Assembly (NCBI GenBank): GCA_027081065.1
Contig: JALWLW010000008.1
Span: forward strand, 6,446 to 70,445
Length of the DNA stretch: 64,000 nucleotides
Direction of reading: 5' to 3'
Origin: Campylobacteraceae bacterium
GTDB lineage: Bacteria; Campylobacterota; Campylobacteria; Campylobacterales; Sulfurovaceae
Part shown: in pieces, positions 35,491 through 44,608 of the stretch
Position numbering within the stretch: position 1 is the first letter of the stretch
Layout of the letters: each line of letters starts with the position of its first letter
Program-made: the position numbers and the translations under genes
The notes under the pieces: generated by a model
Databases searched by the model: none
Told to the model about the DNA's origin: nothing
Seen by the model: only the letters and a program-made list of their open reading frames with translations

Positions 35491-35889
35491 ATGCTTAAAA
35501 ACCTTGAAAATCTTATTGTTCTCTATGTTGAGGATGACAAGTTTACACGTCATCTTATTAAACAAGCTTTACAAAGTATTGTCCATAAAGTCTATTTAGC
35601 AAAAAATGGTATAGAAGGGTTAAAACTTTATGAACTTACTTCACCCCATATTGTATTAACGGATAGATACATGCCTCATATGGGTGGCATTGAAATGTCT
35701 CAAAAAATTAAACTATTAAGACCAGAGCAACCCATTGGACTTTTTACTGGAGATGCAGAGCAACCCAAAATACAAAGTTCAGAAATTGATGCCTATTTAA
35801 CTAAACCTTTAAATAGAAAAGAATTTCTAAATACCTTAGAATATTTAGCCTCACTTGCCTTGTTCAATGAATCTTGCGAAATAATGTAA
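35491..35889 (+). CDS. Stand-alone response regulator receiver
   Basis: 132 residues, all one receiver domain. The acidic pair is in LYVEDDKFTRH, the phosphoacceptor Asp lies in HIVLTDRYMPHMGGIEM (near residue 53), and the Lys is in AYLTKPLNRKEF. No output domain. It sits alone with no kinase gene nearby; chemotaxis-like or relay signalling is possible. AAGGAGTATTAG precedes the ATG. Confidence 0.85.
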   Translation: MLKNLENLIVLYVEDDKFTRHLIKQALQSIVHKVYLAKNGIEGLKLYELTSPHIVLTDRYMPHMGGIEMSQKIKLLRPEQPIGLFTGDAEQPKIQSSEIDAYLTKPLNRKEFLNTLEYLASLALFNESCEIM

Positions 35890-35929
35890 AAAAGTGATAA
35901 AAATAGTTAAATAAAAGTTATAAATAAAG

Positions 35930-35935
35930 TATAAT
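35930..35935 (+). promoter_or_regulatory. Candidate -10 box of the M48 peptidase gene
   Basis: TATAAT in AAAGTATAATATTTAC lies 43 bases before the ATG and has A/T-rich sequence with spaced A/T runs upstream. Confidence 0.4.
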
Positions 35936-35977
35936 ATTTACAATGTTTGTTATTATTAAATAATTAAAGGATGGAAA

Positions 35978-36877
35978 ATGAAAATAATAAAACTCTCAAC
36001 AGTATCTCTATTACTCTTGTCAATGAATATGAGTTTACATGCAGATAAATCTTCTATGTGGGACATGTTCTCATCTCCAATGGAACAGATGGATAAAATG
36101 AAAGACATGATGCCAGACATGGATAAAATGGAAGATATGATGCCCATGGATAATATGCCTATCATCGATGAGATGATGGATGAAATGAAAAAGAATACAG
36201 GAACAAAATCTATCATGGGTGATGCTGCTGCTGATATGTCAAAGTCAACCACTGTAACTGATGAAGAATTAAAGAAAATAGCTGAAGAAGATATTGCTAA
36301 AATGGATAAAGACAATGACATTGTCACTGACCAGTATCATACCGATTTACAAAATGTGATGAAAAAAATAAAACTTCCAGCTGGAATGAAGCTAGATGTT
36401 AAGGTTTATTGGAGTCCATTTTTATACATCTTCAGCCGTTCCAATGGTTCTATTCGTGTAAACCATGGGGTTATTGAAAAGCTTAATGACAATGAACTAC
36501 TCTTTATAATGGCTCATGAAGTGGGTCACCTTATCCATGAAGACTTTAAAAAATCTTACCGAAAAGAACATGCCATGTATGCCTTTGAAAAAATGTTAAA
36601 TATGGGTGGAGATTCTATGGGTGGTATGTCCAATGGTATTCTAGCTTCAGTTACTTCAGATATGAGAAAATCTCGTTTTCAAAAAACTGAAGAACTCAAT
36701 GCTGATGAATTTGCAATGAAAGTTCTAAAAGAGAATAATGTTCCAAGAGAAGCAGCTGTGGATGCATTGGAACTCTTACAGTACCTACAAGCTCCTATTT
36801 TACAGATGCACCCAACAGGTCATGAGCGTATAAAAAATGTTGAGGACAATTACGCTAAAAACTCAAGTAAACTCTAA
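35978..36877 (+). CDS. M48-family metallopeptidase with Met/Asp-rich N-terminus
   Basis: 299 residues. A signal peptide (about 1-22) is followed by a Met/Asp-rich stretch with 16 Met in residues 27-70, spaced every three or so residues, ahead of the peptidase domain. The zinc site is HEVGH at 180-184, with a third ligand Glu in EELNADEF (about 239) and the conserved Asp243. It is most like BepA/LoiP-type periplasmic M48 enzymes that check outer-membrane proteins. The Met-rich part could bind copper or silver; that is inference. Ends overlapping the convergent flavin-protein gene by 4 bases. Confidence 0.85.
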   Translation: MKIIKLSTVSLLLLSMNMSLHADKSSMWDMFSSPMEQMDKMKDMMPDMDKMEDMMPMDNMPIIDEMMDEMKKNTGTKSIMGDAAADMSKSTTVTDEELKKIAEEDIAKMDKDNDIVTDQYHTDLQNVMKKIKLPAGMKLDVKVYWSPFLYIFSRSNGSIRVNHGVIEKLNDNELLFIMAHEVGHLIHEDFKKSYRKEHAMYAFEKMLNMGGDSMGGMSNGILASVTSDMRKSRFQKTEELNADEFAMKVLKENNVPREAAVDALELLQYLQAPILQMHPTGHERIKNVEDNYAKNSSKL

Positions 36878-37575
36878 CTTTTTTCAACCTTGGTTTTCAA
36901 CCAAGGTCGTGATTCAAACTCTACCTCAAAAGCATCTCCACCTTTCGTCCCTTTAGGAAACTTCTTTAACACTTCAGCCTCTTTAACTTTCTCTAAAATC
37001 GGAATATGTAAAGAACAATGAATATAAGCTTCTTCAACTTCTACCAACACATATGAAACGGTTTTAAATTGCATTTTATGTGCTTTTAATTTTTCAGCCA
37101 AGCCTTCAAAACCATTTAACACTTCATCCATAGATTCTTTACGAATAATTTTAGCTTTTCCATTCACATGTAAACCCACTTTCGTCTCAAAAAAATCTAT
37201 AAAGAGTAGCCCAATATTTGGATTTTCAGAGATGTTTCCCATACTTGCCATAACCCCATTACCTTTGTATTCAGGGTAAATAAGATGATGCTCATCTACC
37301 ACCATCACAAACCCAGCCTCTCCAAAACGAAAAGAGGCATCACACTCACCATGACCATCTGCTGTTGAGATAAACATCATCTCTTGTTTCCTAATAAACT
37401 CTTGCATTAAGCAAGAAAGATGTGTGAGTACCTGTTTGTTATAAAAGCGTAAAGCATCAGCTATTGTATTAAACTCTTTTTGAAGTTGCTTTTCACCTAC
37501 TGAACCAGGAAGTGAAGTATTTATCATTTTGATATTTTTAAAAAAAAAGTCTTTTAATCTTTGTATAAATTTCAT
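36874..37575 (-). CDS. Pyridoxamine 5'-phosphate oxidase-like FMN-binding protein
   Basis: 233 residues, no signal. The split-barrel core is recognisable: EMMFISTADGHGECDASFRF, GFVMVVDEHHLIYPEYKGNG and IGLLFIDFFETKVGLHVNGKAKI. Proteins of this group bind FMN or F420 and reduce various small molecules; the exact substrate is unknown. The N-terminal 50 residues (KDFFFKNIKMIN) are an extra helical segment. A second, unrelated-length member is encoded at 40509. Confidence 0.8.
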   Translation of the reverse strand: MKFIQRLKDFFFKNIKMINTSLPGSVGEKQLQKEFNTIADALRFYNKQVLTHLSCLMQEFIRKQEMMFISTADGHGECDASFRFGEAGFVMVVDEHHLIYPEYKGNGVMASMGNISENPNIGLLFIDFFETKVGLHVNGKAKIIRKESMDEVLNGFEGLAEKLKAHKMQFKTVSYVLVEVEEAYIHCSLHIPILEKVKEAEVLKKFPKGTKGGDAFEVEFESRPWLKTKVEKS

Positions 37576-37738
37576 TCTATTATCGTCCTATTACTAAAGT
37601 AGAAAGCCTTTAAATTATTTTGGCATGGTAACATATTTATTAATTTTTTATCCATATTCAAACAAGCAAGAAAAAAATATCATTAGCTTATCTAATATTC
37701 ATAAATTAATCGTTAGAATGAAAGAAAAGGTATCCACC

Positions 37739-38357
37739 ATGAATTTAAAAAAATAATAATACTCATCCTCCCATTTTTCATCCCTGCTTGTGGAAATAAA
37801 GCACCAAGTTATTACACTGAACAAGACATAAAATAGATAGAAACCGTTACAAAAAAGTATAAAGGTGGGATTCCTAAATATGCCTTAATCGTCATAAAAT
37901 TAGAACAATTTCAAATTTTTTAAAAGCAAAAAAACGTGTTCGTATTACCCTTATAGATGCTCAAGCTTTCAATATTCATGAAAATATTACACCTGTAAAC
38001 AAAGAAACAGAAACAGTTTTTTCAAGTAATGTTGCTTCAACACAAGGACTTCTATGTGAAAGAACTTATAAGGGTGGGACATTAAATGTTTATGCTTATA
38101 CCAAAAAAGATGAGACTTTAAATCTCAATCAAATTATATTTGATGACTTTGTTCAACCTGAAGAGTCCGTACTTTTAGTAAAAATCACAGGGTACGAAAT
38201 AGATAGAAGTAGTAAATACACTATCTTTGAAAATACAACCGGTTCAAAAGATTCTATGGGAGAGAGTGTCAACAGTATCAATCTTGAAAATGGTATTTAT
38301 CCAGTATCAGCTGAAGATTGGTCAGGACACATTAAAGTTGAAGTTTTAGAGATGTAG
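37739..38357 (+). pseudogene. Decayed lipoprotein gene with two frameshifts and a nonsense codon
   Basis: Reading all three frames together gives one continuous protein of about 205 residues: a lipoprotein signal (MNLKK, then IIILILPFFIPACGNK with lipobox Cys) and a beta-rich mature part ending WSGHIKVEVLEM. The first frame stops after five codons at a run of seven A (37747-37753); adding one A restores frame. An in-frame TAG lies at 37834-37836, and a second frame change must occur between about 37890 and 37934. AAAGG precedes the ATG. With three separate lesions decay is more likely than sequencing error, though the A-tract could be one. Function of the ancestor is unknown. Confidence 0.7.
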
Positions 38358-38433
38358 TTTTAAGAGTACCAAAATGATGTCTTATAATTTTATATTATTG
38401 ACAGCTTTTGATACTCTTAATGTAGCTTATTCT

Positions 38434-39042
38434 TTACATCCTATCGAAATGATAAATAGAATGTTTCTTACGTAATTTTTTATCTTTCCAAGCCAAATAA
38501 GAGGCTTTTAAATGGTCTTCTTCATCTGAAAGTTCAAATATCATTTTATGTATGTGGTCTTCAGCTGAATTACAAAGCTCAGTACTCATATCACAGTCAA
38601 AGACAAATTTATTTTTAGTAGTCTCTTCAAGATTTAACAAAAATTCTGGTTGATTTTGTTTTGCACAATAGTGTGTTGCTTTAAGTGTTGTACATTTTGT
38701 GTATGAATCGCAATGATACATGGTTACCATAGACTTTAATGTATTTGGCAATAATACTTCTTCCAGTGTTGCCCCACGTCCTATCACTTTGTATTGTGTC
38801 CCTACAGCTTCATCATCTCCTACCAAATGAACAATCGCTTTATTTTTGTGTGCACCTGTGGTATCAATCTGTTTTTCCTCTTCAGATAAGTACCATTTAT
38901 CAGACAAAATAAAACTCATTCGTTTATAAACATCCATCGCTGTCATTTTATTTTCTTCTATTTTTTTTAACTCTTCTTTAGCTTGAACAGCTGTAAATGC
39001 CATTCCTGCAATCACTGTCAAAAACAATAATAGTTTTTTCAT
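38434..39042 (-). CDS. Secreted hypothetical protein
   Basis: 202 residues with a clear signal peptide (MKKLLLFLTVIAGMAFTAVQA, cleavage near 21). The mature part is charged, with six cysteines (MYHCDSYTKCTTLKATHYC and DCDMSTELCNS), suggesting disulfides. A central VGTQYKVIGRGATLEEVLLP is notable. No family recognised. Expressed from its own site between the decayed lipoprotein gene and the acetyltransferase pair. Confidence 0.6.
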   Translation of the reverse strand: MKKLLLFLTVIAGMAFTAVQAKEELKKIEENKMTAMDVYKRMSFILSDKWYLSEEEKQIDTTGAHKNKAIVHLVGDDEAVGTQYKVIGRGATLEEVLLPNTLKSMVTMYHCDSYTKCTTLKATHYCAKQNQPEFLLNLEETTKNKFVFDCDMSTELCNSAEDHIHKMIFELSDEEDHLKASYLAWKDKKLRKKHSIYHFDRM

Positions 39043-39117
39043 TAGTTTTCCTTATTTGTTATATATATTTTAATTATAACCCAAAAAATACTAAGGCAAA
39101 GCTTGATTTTGCATATT

Positions 39118-39558
39118 TTACAATTCAAAAGACATAGGCTGATACTTTACACCTAGGCTCTCTTGCTGTTCTTCTGAATTTATAAAACCCAACTTATGAT
39201 AAAAATCTATAGAATAAAGTGAAGCATTCACAGTAAATTTTTTACTTGGAGATTCATCTAAAACGACTTCCCATAACTTCTTAGCAATACCTTTTTTATG
39301 AAAATTTTCCTCCACAAAAAGATGATAAATATGACTACTATTTACTAAGGAGATATAGGCAACTATTTTATTGTCTTCTTCATAAACCAAAGTTGTAAAC
39401 CATGTTTCATTACTTATGCTCTTCTCAAAAGCTTCAATTGAAAATGATTTTTTAAAAGTCTCATTTAAAGATTTATCTGAAATATATTTAAACAAAGAAG
39501 AGACCAATTTAAAAAGAGCTTCTGCATCACTAACTTTAGCTAGTCGTATGTTATTCAT
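39118..39558 (-). CDS. GNAT-family acetyltransferase
   Basis: 146 residues from the ATG opening MNNIRLAKVSDAEALFKLV; an earlier in-frame ATG lies inside the preceding gene and adds sequence without the fold. The acetyl-CoA site is in LFVEENFHKKGIAKKLWEVV, and the C-terminal VNASLYSIDFYHKLGF fits GNAT motif B. The start overlaps the upstream 90-residue gene by 8 bases. Substrate unknown. Confidence 0.78.
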   Translation of the reverse strand: MNNIRLAKVSDAEALFKLVSSLFKYISDKSLNETFKKSFSIEAFEKSISNETWFTTLVYEEDNKIVAYISLVNSSHIYHLFVEENFHKKGIAKKLWEVVLDESPSKKFTVNASLYSIDFYHKLGFINSEEQQESLGVKYQPMSFEL

Positions 39559-39823
39559 CTTCAAGCCCTGATTCAAAACGACGCATTTTTTTTCCATCAT
39601 CACTATACATATCAACCCCTTTAAAAGTATATTCTTCAGACATCCCTGAAGCATGGCGTAACTTATAATAAGAGGGTCGGTTACGCTTTAAACAAAGGGC
39701 TAACATCTTTTCAACCTGTTCGTCTGTTGGGATAAACTCTTGTTTTTTTGCATCAATAAAAAGCATTTTTTTTAGTTTGTTTTTTAATTTACTGATTGTT
39801 TCTTCACTATATTTATACTCCAT
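39551..39823 (-). CDS. Hypothetical protein, 90 residues
   Basis: A basic helical protein (KLKNKLKKMLFIDAKKQ) with a PTDEQVEKMLALCLKRNRPSYY core and an acidic tail. GAGGAGTATT precedes the ATG, a good ribosome site. Overlaps the acetyltransferase gene by 8 bases, so the two are co-translated. No family recognised. Confidence 0.6.
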   Translation of the reverse strand: MEYKYSEETISKLKNKLKKMLFIDAKKQEFIPTDEQVEKMLALCLKRNRPSYYKLRHASGMSEEYTFKGVDMYSDDGKKMRRFESGLEDE

Positions 39824-39891
39824 AATACTCCTCTAAATAATCTAAATAAAAAGCTTTTAATTTAAAAGGTTTTTATTTTATTATACAAAGT

Positions 39892-40491
39892 TTAAACCAA
39901 AGGAATAGACCATTTTCGATAATAAGCAATAACGCGAATACTAACAGCTACTACAAAAACCAAAGTCATTGTATAAAAATTATTCCATGCAAAAATATGA
40001 AGCAGATACATTAAGCCTCCTACTAATAATGAAACTGTTCCATAAAAACCTGTTTTAAAAACAAATGGCACTTCATTAATGATAATATCTCTTGTAATCC
40101 CTCCTCCTACAGCTGTAATAAATGAGAGTATAAGAACCCCTGTTAAATTTAACGATGCCTCAAGAGCGATTAATGCTCCTGTAATACTAAATGAGACCAA
40201 ACCAATGGAGTCACTCACAATAAAAAATGCCCTATTCTCAATGCTTTGACGTTTATGAAATTTAAAAAGGATGAGTACTACCATAACAGCAATAACAATA
40301 AGCCCAGGTAAAGAGTGGATGAAAACATAAGGAGTTCTGTCAACCATGATATCCCGAATCACTCCTCCTCCAAAAGCTGTTAAAAAAACAGAGATAAGTA
40401 CCCCTAAAAAATCTAACTTTACTCGTACTCCCACAAAAAAACCACTTATAGCAAAAGCAATTATACCAATGTAATCTGCTACTTCAAACAT
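39892..40491 (-). CDS. TRIC/UPF0126 family membrane protein
   Basis: 199 residues, about seven membrane helices in two similar halves, each with a glycine-rich kink followed by RDI: TAFGGGVIRDIMVDRTPYV (about 38-56) and TAVGGGITRDIIINEVPFV (about 124-142). This is the YicG/UPF0126 family, related to trimeric intracellular cation channels. Ion conduction is likely; the ion and role in the cell are not known. Confidence 0.85.
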   Translation of the reverse strand: MFEVADYIGIIAFAISGFFVGVRVKLDFLGVLISVFLTAFGGGVIRDIMVDRTPYVFIHSLPGLIVIAVMVVLILFKFHKRQSIENRAFFIVSDSIGLVSFSITGALIALEASLNLTGVLILSFITAVGGGITRDIIINEVPFVFKTGFYGTVSLLVGGLMYLLHIFAWNNFYTMTLVFVVAVSIRVIAYYRKWSIPLV

Positions 40492-40508
40492 CCTATCTTA
40501 TTCGCTTA

Positions 40509-41060
40509 CTATTTACTGCGTTCTAAGATATTTGTTTTTACACCATTAAGTGTCTCAACATTATTTTCTTGCCAATACGCTTTAATGCCCTCTTCACCTT
40601 TTTTTTCTACCCACTTTTTAAGTGTCTCTCGTTCACCTACATATGTATATTGAGGTACAGCATAACCACAAGAAGTTAAAAGGAGTTCAACATTAAGCTT
40701 AAATATTTGTCTAGCTCCCTCTTTAAAAGAGAAATGAGAAAGTAACGCTTCCCACGATTCATCAGCATTATGAAACACTTCAGCTGTTCCATAAAGTTTC
40801 ATAATCATGGGTGCTTTGTCGTAAGAGTTAAACATAATTGTCATACGTCCATTTTCTTGAACATGAGCTGATGTTTCATTTCCTGAACCTGTATAATTAA
40901 CCCATATAACTGTTTTTTCATCTAAAATTTTAAGAGAATCCATCCCTTTAGGAGAAACGTTAATAAACCCATCAGCCCCTGCTGAACCAACAACAAACAT
41001 TTTTTGCTTAGCAATAAATGCTTTATGTTCTTCATTAATATTTTCAAATTTTACTGCCAT
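40509..41060 (-). CDS. Pyridoxamine 5'-phosphate oxidase-family protein
   Basis: 183 residues. Split-barrel flavin-binding features: FVVGSAGADGFINVSPKG, VIWVNYTGSGNETSAHVQEN and RMTIMFNSYDKAPMIMKLYG. Members of this type (often called PNPOx-like, pyridoxamine oxidase-related) bind FMN or similar; the reaction is unknown. It is 17 bases from the TRIC gene on the same strand, probably one transcript. The 255 bases upstream hold only AT-rich sequence. Confidence 0.83.
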   Translation of the reverse strand: MAVKFENINEEHKAFIAKQKMFVVGSAGADGFINVSPKGMDSLKILDEKTVIWVNYTGSGNETSAHVQENGRMTIMFNSYDKAPMIMKLYGTAEVFHNADESWEALLSHFSFKEGARQIFKLNVELLLTSCGYAVPQYTYVGERETLKKWVEKKGEEGIKAYWQENNVETLNGVKTNILERSK

Positions 41061-41279
41061 ATTAAAGTCCTCTATCTCTTATTTATTTTAAAACTTTAGC
41101 GTACTTCACTACTAGTGTCAAGAGCGCTAGACTCTTTGATAGAAATTTAGAATAAACAAAATATCTGATATTTTAAAGCATTTCAACTTTTAGAAACATA
41201 TTAACTCTCTTTATGATACACCCTAAAGAAAGTTAGAACAAATAAACCCAGCTTAAAATCCTCTTCATATAAGTTTAAC

Positions 41280-41285
41280 TATAAT
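41280..41285 (+). promoter_or_regulatory. Candidate -10 box of the desaturase gene
   Basis: TATAAT in TTTAACTATAATCGTAAA lies 30 bases before the ATG. It is the only obvious element in the 255-base divergent gap 41061-41315. Confidence 0.4.
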
Positions 41286-41315
41286 CGTAAATTATTCAAA
41301 ATATCAGGAAATTAA

Positions 41316-42500
41316 ATGTCAAAAGTTGAATCACCAAATGCTACATATACCCCTTATGAGCAAATTGACAAAGAGCAATTAGCCAAAGATATCGAAGCTG
41401 TAAAAGAGCAAATTGGTACACCTTCACAAGAAGATTTTCAACATCTATTAAAACTTGAACGTTGGGGACGTATGGCTACTTTTTCAGGATATGCACTTAT
41501 TGCATTTCTCTCTTTATTAGAAATTTTTTTTAGCCTCAATGCCCTACTCTTTTGGGGAATTGCCTTGATAGCTGCTGGGCTTATTAGTACAGGTAATCTT
41601 TCCCGTTGGGCAAATGTAACCCATCCCATACTTCATGGGGCTTATGACAAAGTAGCAAATATTCCTGAACGCTATACCCGTAAACACTTTGCAAAAGGAA
41701 GTCGCCGTTATCTTGATTGGCTAGACTGGATAAAACCTGAAGCTTGGTCCTATGAACACAACATCATGCACCATTACCATCTAGGTGAAGAGGATGACCC
41801 CGATTGTATTCAAAGAACAGCTGGGTGGATTCATACCTCAACAATGCCAATGTATTTACGTTATGTTATGGTTTATATCATGATGGGTACATGGAAATTT
41901 CTCTATTATGCCCCAAATACCCTTAGAATCTTAGACAATAAAAAACGCAAAGAAGAAGATAAGCTTACCATTGCTCATATGGAGTGGAATATCAAAAAGA
42001 AAAATGGTTTTGAACTTTGGATGGACTATATTTTACCCTATGTGATGATAAAGTTTATTGTTATTCCTGCTCTGTTTATTCCTCTAGGCCTAACAGCTGT
42101 ATTTAATGCCCTCATTATTATCTTAATAGCAGAACTTTTAACCAATTTACACTCTTTTATCGTCATTGTCCCTAACCATTCAGCTGAAGATATTTACATG
42201 TTTGATGAACCTCATGAGGAACAAGGTGAGTTCTACTTGCGTCAAATCATGGGTTCTGTCAACTACAACACAGGTGGAGACCTTAGAGACTTTGCTCATG
42301 GTTGGTTAAATTACCAAATAGAGCATCACCTCTTTCCCAATCTCCCTCTATTACAATACCAAAAAATGCAACCTTTAGTCAAAAAAATTTGTCAAAAACA
42401 CAACCTAGAATATCGTCAAGAATCTGTATTTAAACGGGCAAAAATGACCATTGATTTACTCGTAGGGAAAACAAAGATGTTAAGGGTTCATGGGGTATAA
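41316..42500 (+). CDS. Membrane fatty acid desaturase
   Basis: 394 residues. Three His boxes typical of diiron membrane desaturases are present: HPILH (near 106-110), HNIMHHYH (about 149-156, followed by LGEEDD) and QIEHHLF (about 336-342). Four to six membrane helices lie at about 55-90, 240-280. It introduces double bonds into fatty acids, a membrane-fluidity function; its regiospecificity is unknown. AGGAAATTAA precedes the ATG. Confidence 0.88.
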   Translation: MSKVESPNATYTPYEQIDKEQLAKDIEAVKEQIGTPSQEDFQHLLKLERWGRMATFSGYALIAFLSLLEIFFSLNALLFWGIALIAAGLISTGNLSRWANVTHPILHGAYDKVANIPERYTRKHFAKGSRRYLDWLDWIKPEAWSYEHNIMHHYHLGEEDDPDCIQRTAGWIHTSTMPMYLRYVMVYIMMGTWKFLYYAPNTLRILDNKKRKEEDKLTIAHMEWNIKKKNGFELWMDYILPYVMIKFIVIPALFIPLGLTAVFNALIIILIAELLTNLHSFIVIVPNHSAEDIYMFDEPHEEQGEFYLRQIMGSVNYNTGGDLRDFAHGWLNYQIEHHLFPNLPLLQYQKMQPLVKKICQKHNLEYRQESVFKRAKMTIDLLVGKTKMLRVHGV

Positions 42501-42501
42501 T
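42496..42501 (+). promoter_or_regulatory. Candidate -10 box of the PgbA-like/glcD pair
   Basis: TATAAT in GGGGTATAATCCGAG overlaps the desaturase stop codon and lies 29 bases before the PgbA-like start. If used, it would separate transcription of the next two genes from that of the desaturase. Confidence 0.4.
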
Positions 42502-42529
42502 CCGAGACTATTATGTTTTAAGGACAGAT

Positions 42530-43219
42530 ATGAGAAAAATCTTATTTTTTATTTTCGTTACCAGCTATTCAGTTTTTGCAGATGCACTTCCCAAAAGTAT
42601 TAAAAGTTCCATCAAAGAAGTTTCAAACAATACTGTTAAACTTGCAAATACTGTTCCTGCTGGGATGAGTGGTATTATTATCCATGACTATGGTAATGGC
42701 TTACAAGCAATCACCCATTCAACTATTTCATTAGGAGATGGGAAAGCATCTATTTTAAAAAATAAAGCTATTTTACATCCTAATATTCCAGGTATTCAAA
42801 CAGCTGTAAGCATTGGTGATAGTGTTGTTTTTGGAAACTTCTACCAAAATGCTTTACTCATTGCTCCTAATCAAACTATCTATAGACAAATAACCAAAAA
42901 GTTTAAACGCACATGGACACACCCAGACATGTTTGCCTTAGACTTTATGGAAGAGGGAGAGACTCAATTAAGCATGGAAGCTTTAGAGCGTTTTTCTCAA
43001 AAAAATCAAATTGGTTTAGTGCTTGTAGTCACCAGTGATAAATTGCTTGTTATTGACCCAATTTCTCATAAAATAATTGGAAACACCACGATTAAAATCA
43101 ATGAAACTTCAGCCATGTCCCCTTTTTATGCCAGATTTAAACAGATGGATTTATCCATATTTGAATTGTCTGAAAAGACCTATACCCCTTACTTCAAATC
43201 AGTAGCAGGACTTAAATAA
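42530..43219 (+). CDS. PgbA-like (plasminogen-binding domain family) exported protein
   Basis: 229 residues with a signal peptide (MRKILFFIFVTSYSVFADA). The mature part (TVPAGMSGIIIHDYGNG, IPGIQTAVSIGDSVVFGNFY, NQTIYRQITKKFKRTWTHPD) matches the N-terminal domain of the Helicobacter PgbA protein family. In Helicobacter plasminogen binding depends mainly on a lysine-rich C-terminus, which this protein lacks, so that activity should not be assumed. The gene precedes glcD by one base, a pairing kept across this group and pointing to a housekeeping role. Confidence 0.75.
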   Translation: MRKILFFIFVTSYSVFADALPKSIKSSIKEVSNNTVKLANTVPAGMSGIIIHDYGNGLQAITHSTISLGDGKASILKNKAILHPNIPGIQTAVSIGDSVVFGNFYQNALLIAPNQTIYRQITKKFKRTWTHPDMFALDFMEEGETQLSMEALERFSQKNQIGLVLVVTSDKLLVIDPISHKIIGNTTIKINETSAMSPFYARFKQMDLSIFELSEKTYTPYFKSVAGLK

Positions 43220-43220
43220 A

Positions 43221-44594
43221 ATGATAGATAAAAAACATTTAAAAGCTTTTACAAAGATTGTAGGGGCTGAAAACATCTACGATGATAAAGCCCACATGAT
43301 TGCTTACTCGTACGATGCAACCCGAACACGTTATGAACCTGATGCTGTTATTTTTCCTAGACATGAACAAGATGTTAGTGAAATTTTAAAATATTGTAAT
43401 GAACACCTCATTGTTATTACAGCCCGTGGTGCAGGATCTGGCTTTACAGGGGGTGCTTTACCTGCTAATGGTGGTATTATCTTGGGCATGGAAAAACACA
43501 TGAACAAGATTTTAGAAGTTGATACCCAAAATATGGTAGCAGTCGTACAACCAGGGGTCATTAATAAAGACTTACAAAAACATGTAGAAGAGCTAGGGCT
43601 TTTCTACCCACCAGACCCAGCTTCTGAAGACTACTCTACTTTGGGTGGAAATGTAAGCGAAAATGCAGGTGGAATGCGTGCAGCAAAATATGGAATCACT
43701 AAAGACTACGTCATGGCACTCAAAGCCGTGCGTACCAATGGAGACATTATTCGTGCAGGGAAACGTACCATTAAAGATGTCGCAGGATACAACACAGCAG
43801 GAATTCTTATTGCATCAGAGGGAACATTGGCTGTCTTAACCGAACTCACTCTCAAGCTCATTCCTAAACCAAAGTACAAAAAAACCTACATGGGTATTTT
43901 CCCAAGCGTTGACAATGCCATGAATGCCGTTTTTAAATCACTCTCAGCTGGAGCGAACCCTGTTGCCATGGAGTTTTTAGATGCCTTGGTTATTCAAGCT
44001 CTCATCGAAAAGCTAGGAGTTGACTTACCTACTGATGCAGGTGCTGTTTTGGTAGGTGATGTAGATGGAAATGTTCCTGAAGAAGTAGCATTTCAACTCG
44101 AAACCCTTGAAGCTTCATTCAAAGAAAATGGAGCAAGTGAATTTAGAATTGCAAAAGATGATGATGAAGCTAAAGAGTTATGGTATGCTAGAAAAAATGC
44201 ATCACAATCCATTACTATTTTTGGAAACAAAAAACTAAACGAAGACATTTCCGTTCCACGTTCAATGTTACCAGAAGCCCTTGAAGCCATTTATAAATTG
44301 GGTGAAAAGTATGGCTTTAAAGTACCATGCTTTGGTCATGCAGGTGACGGAAATATTCATGTAAATGTCATGATAGACATCTCACAGCTTGACGAAGGTC
44401 ACAAGTGTATCGAAGAGATTTTCCAACTGGTGGTTGACATGGGTGGAACACTAAGTGGAGAACATGGTATTGGAACTTCAAAAGCCCCTTTTATGGACAT
44501 TGCTTTTAATGAACAAGAGATTAACCTCTTTAAAGACATTAAAAAATCATTTGACCCTAATAATATTTTAAATCCAGGGAAGATGGGGCTCTAA
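43221..44594 (+). CDS. glcD: GlcD-type FAD-linked 2-hydroxyacid oxidase
   Basis: 457 residues: an N-terminal FAD-binding PCMH domain (about 38-215, ITARGAGSGFTGGALPANGG; DPASEDYSTLGGNVSENAGG) and a C-terminal FAD-linked oxidase domain with CFGHAGDGNIHVNVM and LSGEHGIGTSKAP. It belongs to the glycolate/D-lactate oxidase subunit family and passes electrons to the quinone pool. No glcE or glcF lies next to it; substrate (glycolate or D-lactate) is open. Confidence 0.88.
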   Translation: MIDKKHLKAFTKIVGAENIYDDKAHMIAYSYDATRTRYEPDAVIFPRHEQDVSEILKYCNEHLIVITARGAGSGFTGGALPANGGIILGMEKHMNKILEVDTQNMVAVVQPGVINKDLQKHVEELGLFYPPDPASEDYSTLGGNVSENAGGMRAAKYGITKDYVMALKAVRTNGDIIRAGKRTIKDVAGYNTAGILIASEGTLAVLTELTLKLIPKPKYKKTYMGIFPSVDNAMNAVFKSLSAGANPVAMEFLDALVIQALIEKLGVDLPTDAGAVLVGDVDGNVPEEVAFQLETLEASFKENGASEFRIAKDDDEAKELWYARKNASQSITIFGNKKLNEDISVPRSMLPEALEAIYKLGEKYGFKVPCFGHAGDGNIHVNVMIDISQLDEGHKCIEEIFQLVVDMGGTLSGEHGIGTSKAPFMDIAFNEQEINLFKDIKKSFDPNNILNPGKMGL

Positions 44595-44608
44595 GCTCCC
44601 CACTTCAC

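Noticed and set aside
35956..36327. Minus-strand frame of 123 codons rich in Ser and Ile, looking like a membrane protein
   Set aside because: It is the complement of the Met/Asp-rich part of the M48 peptidase gene; repeated ATG and GAT codons read backwards give Ser/Ile. No ribosome site of its own.
36887..36907. 9-bp inverted repeat between the M48 and convergent flavin-protein genes
   Set aside because: It lies within the flavin-protein coding region and has no T run after it in either direction; the T run on the plus strand precedes the stem.
44585..44599. Short GC-rich inverted repeat at the glcD stop codon
   Set aside because: Only a 6-bp stem with a wobble pair and no T run; too weak to call a terminator.
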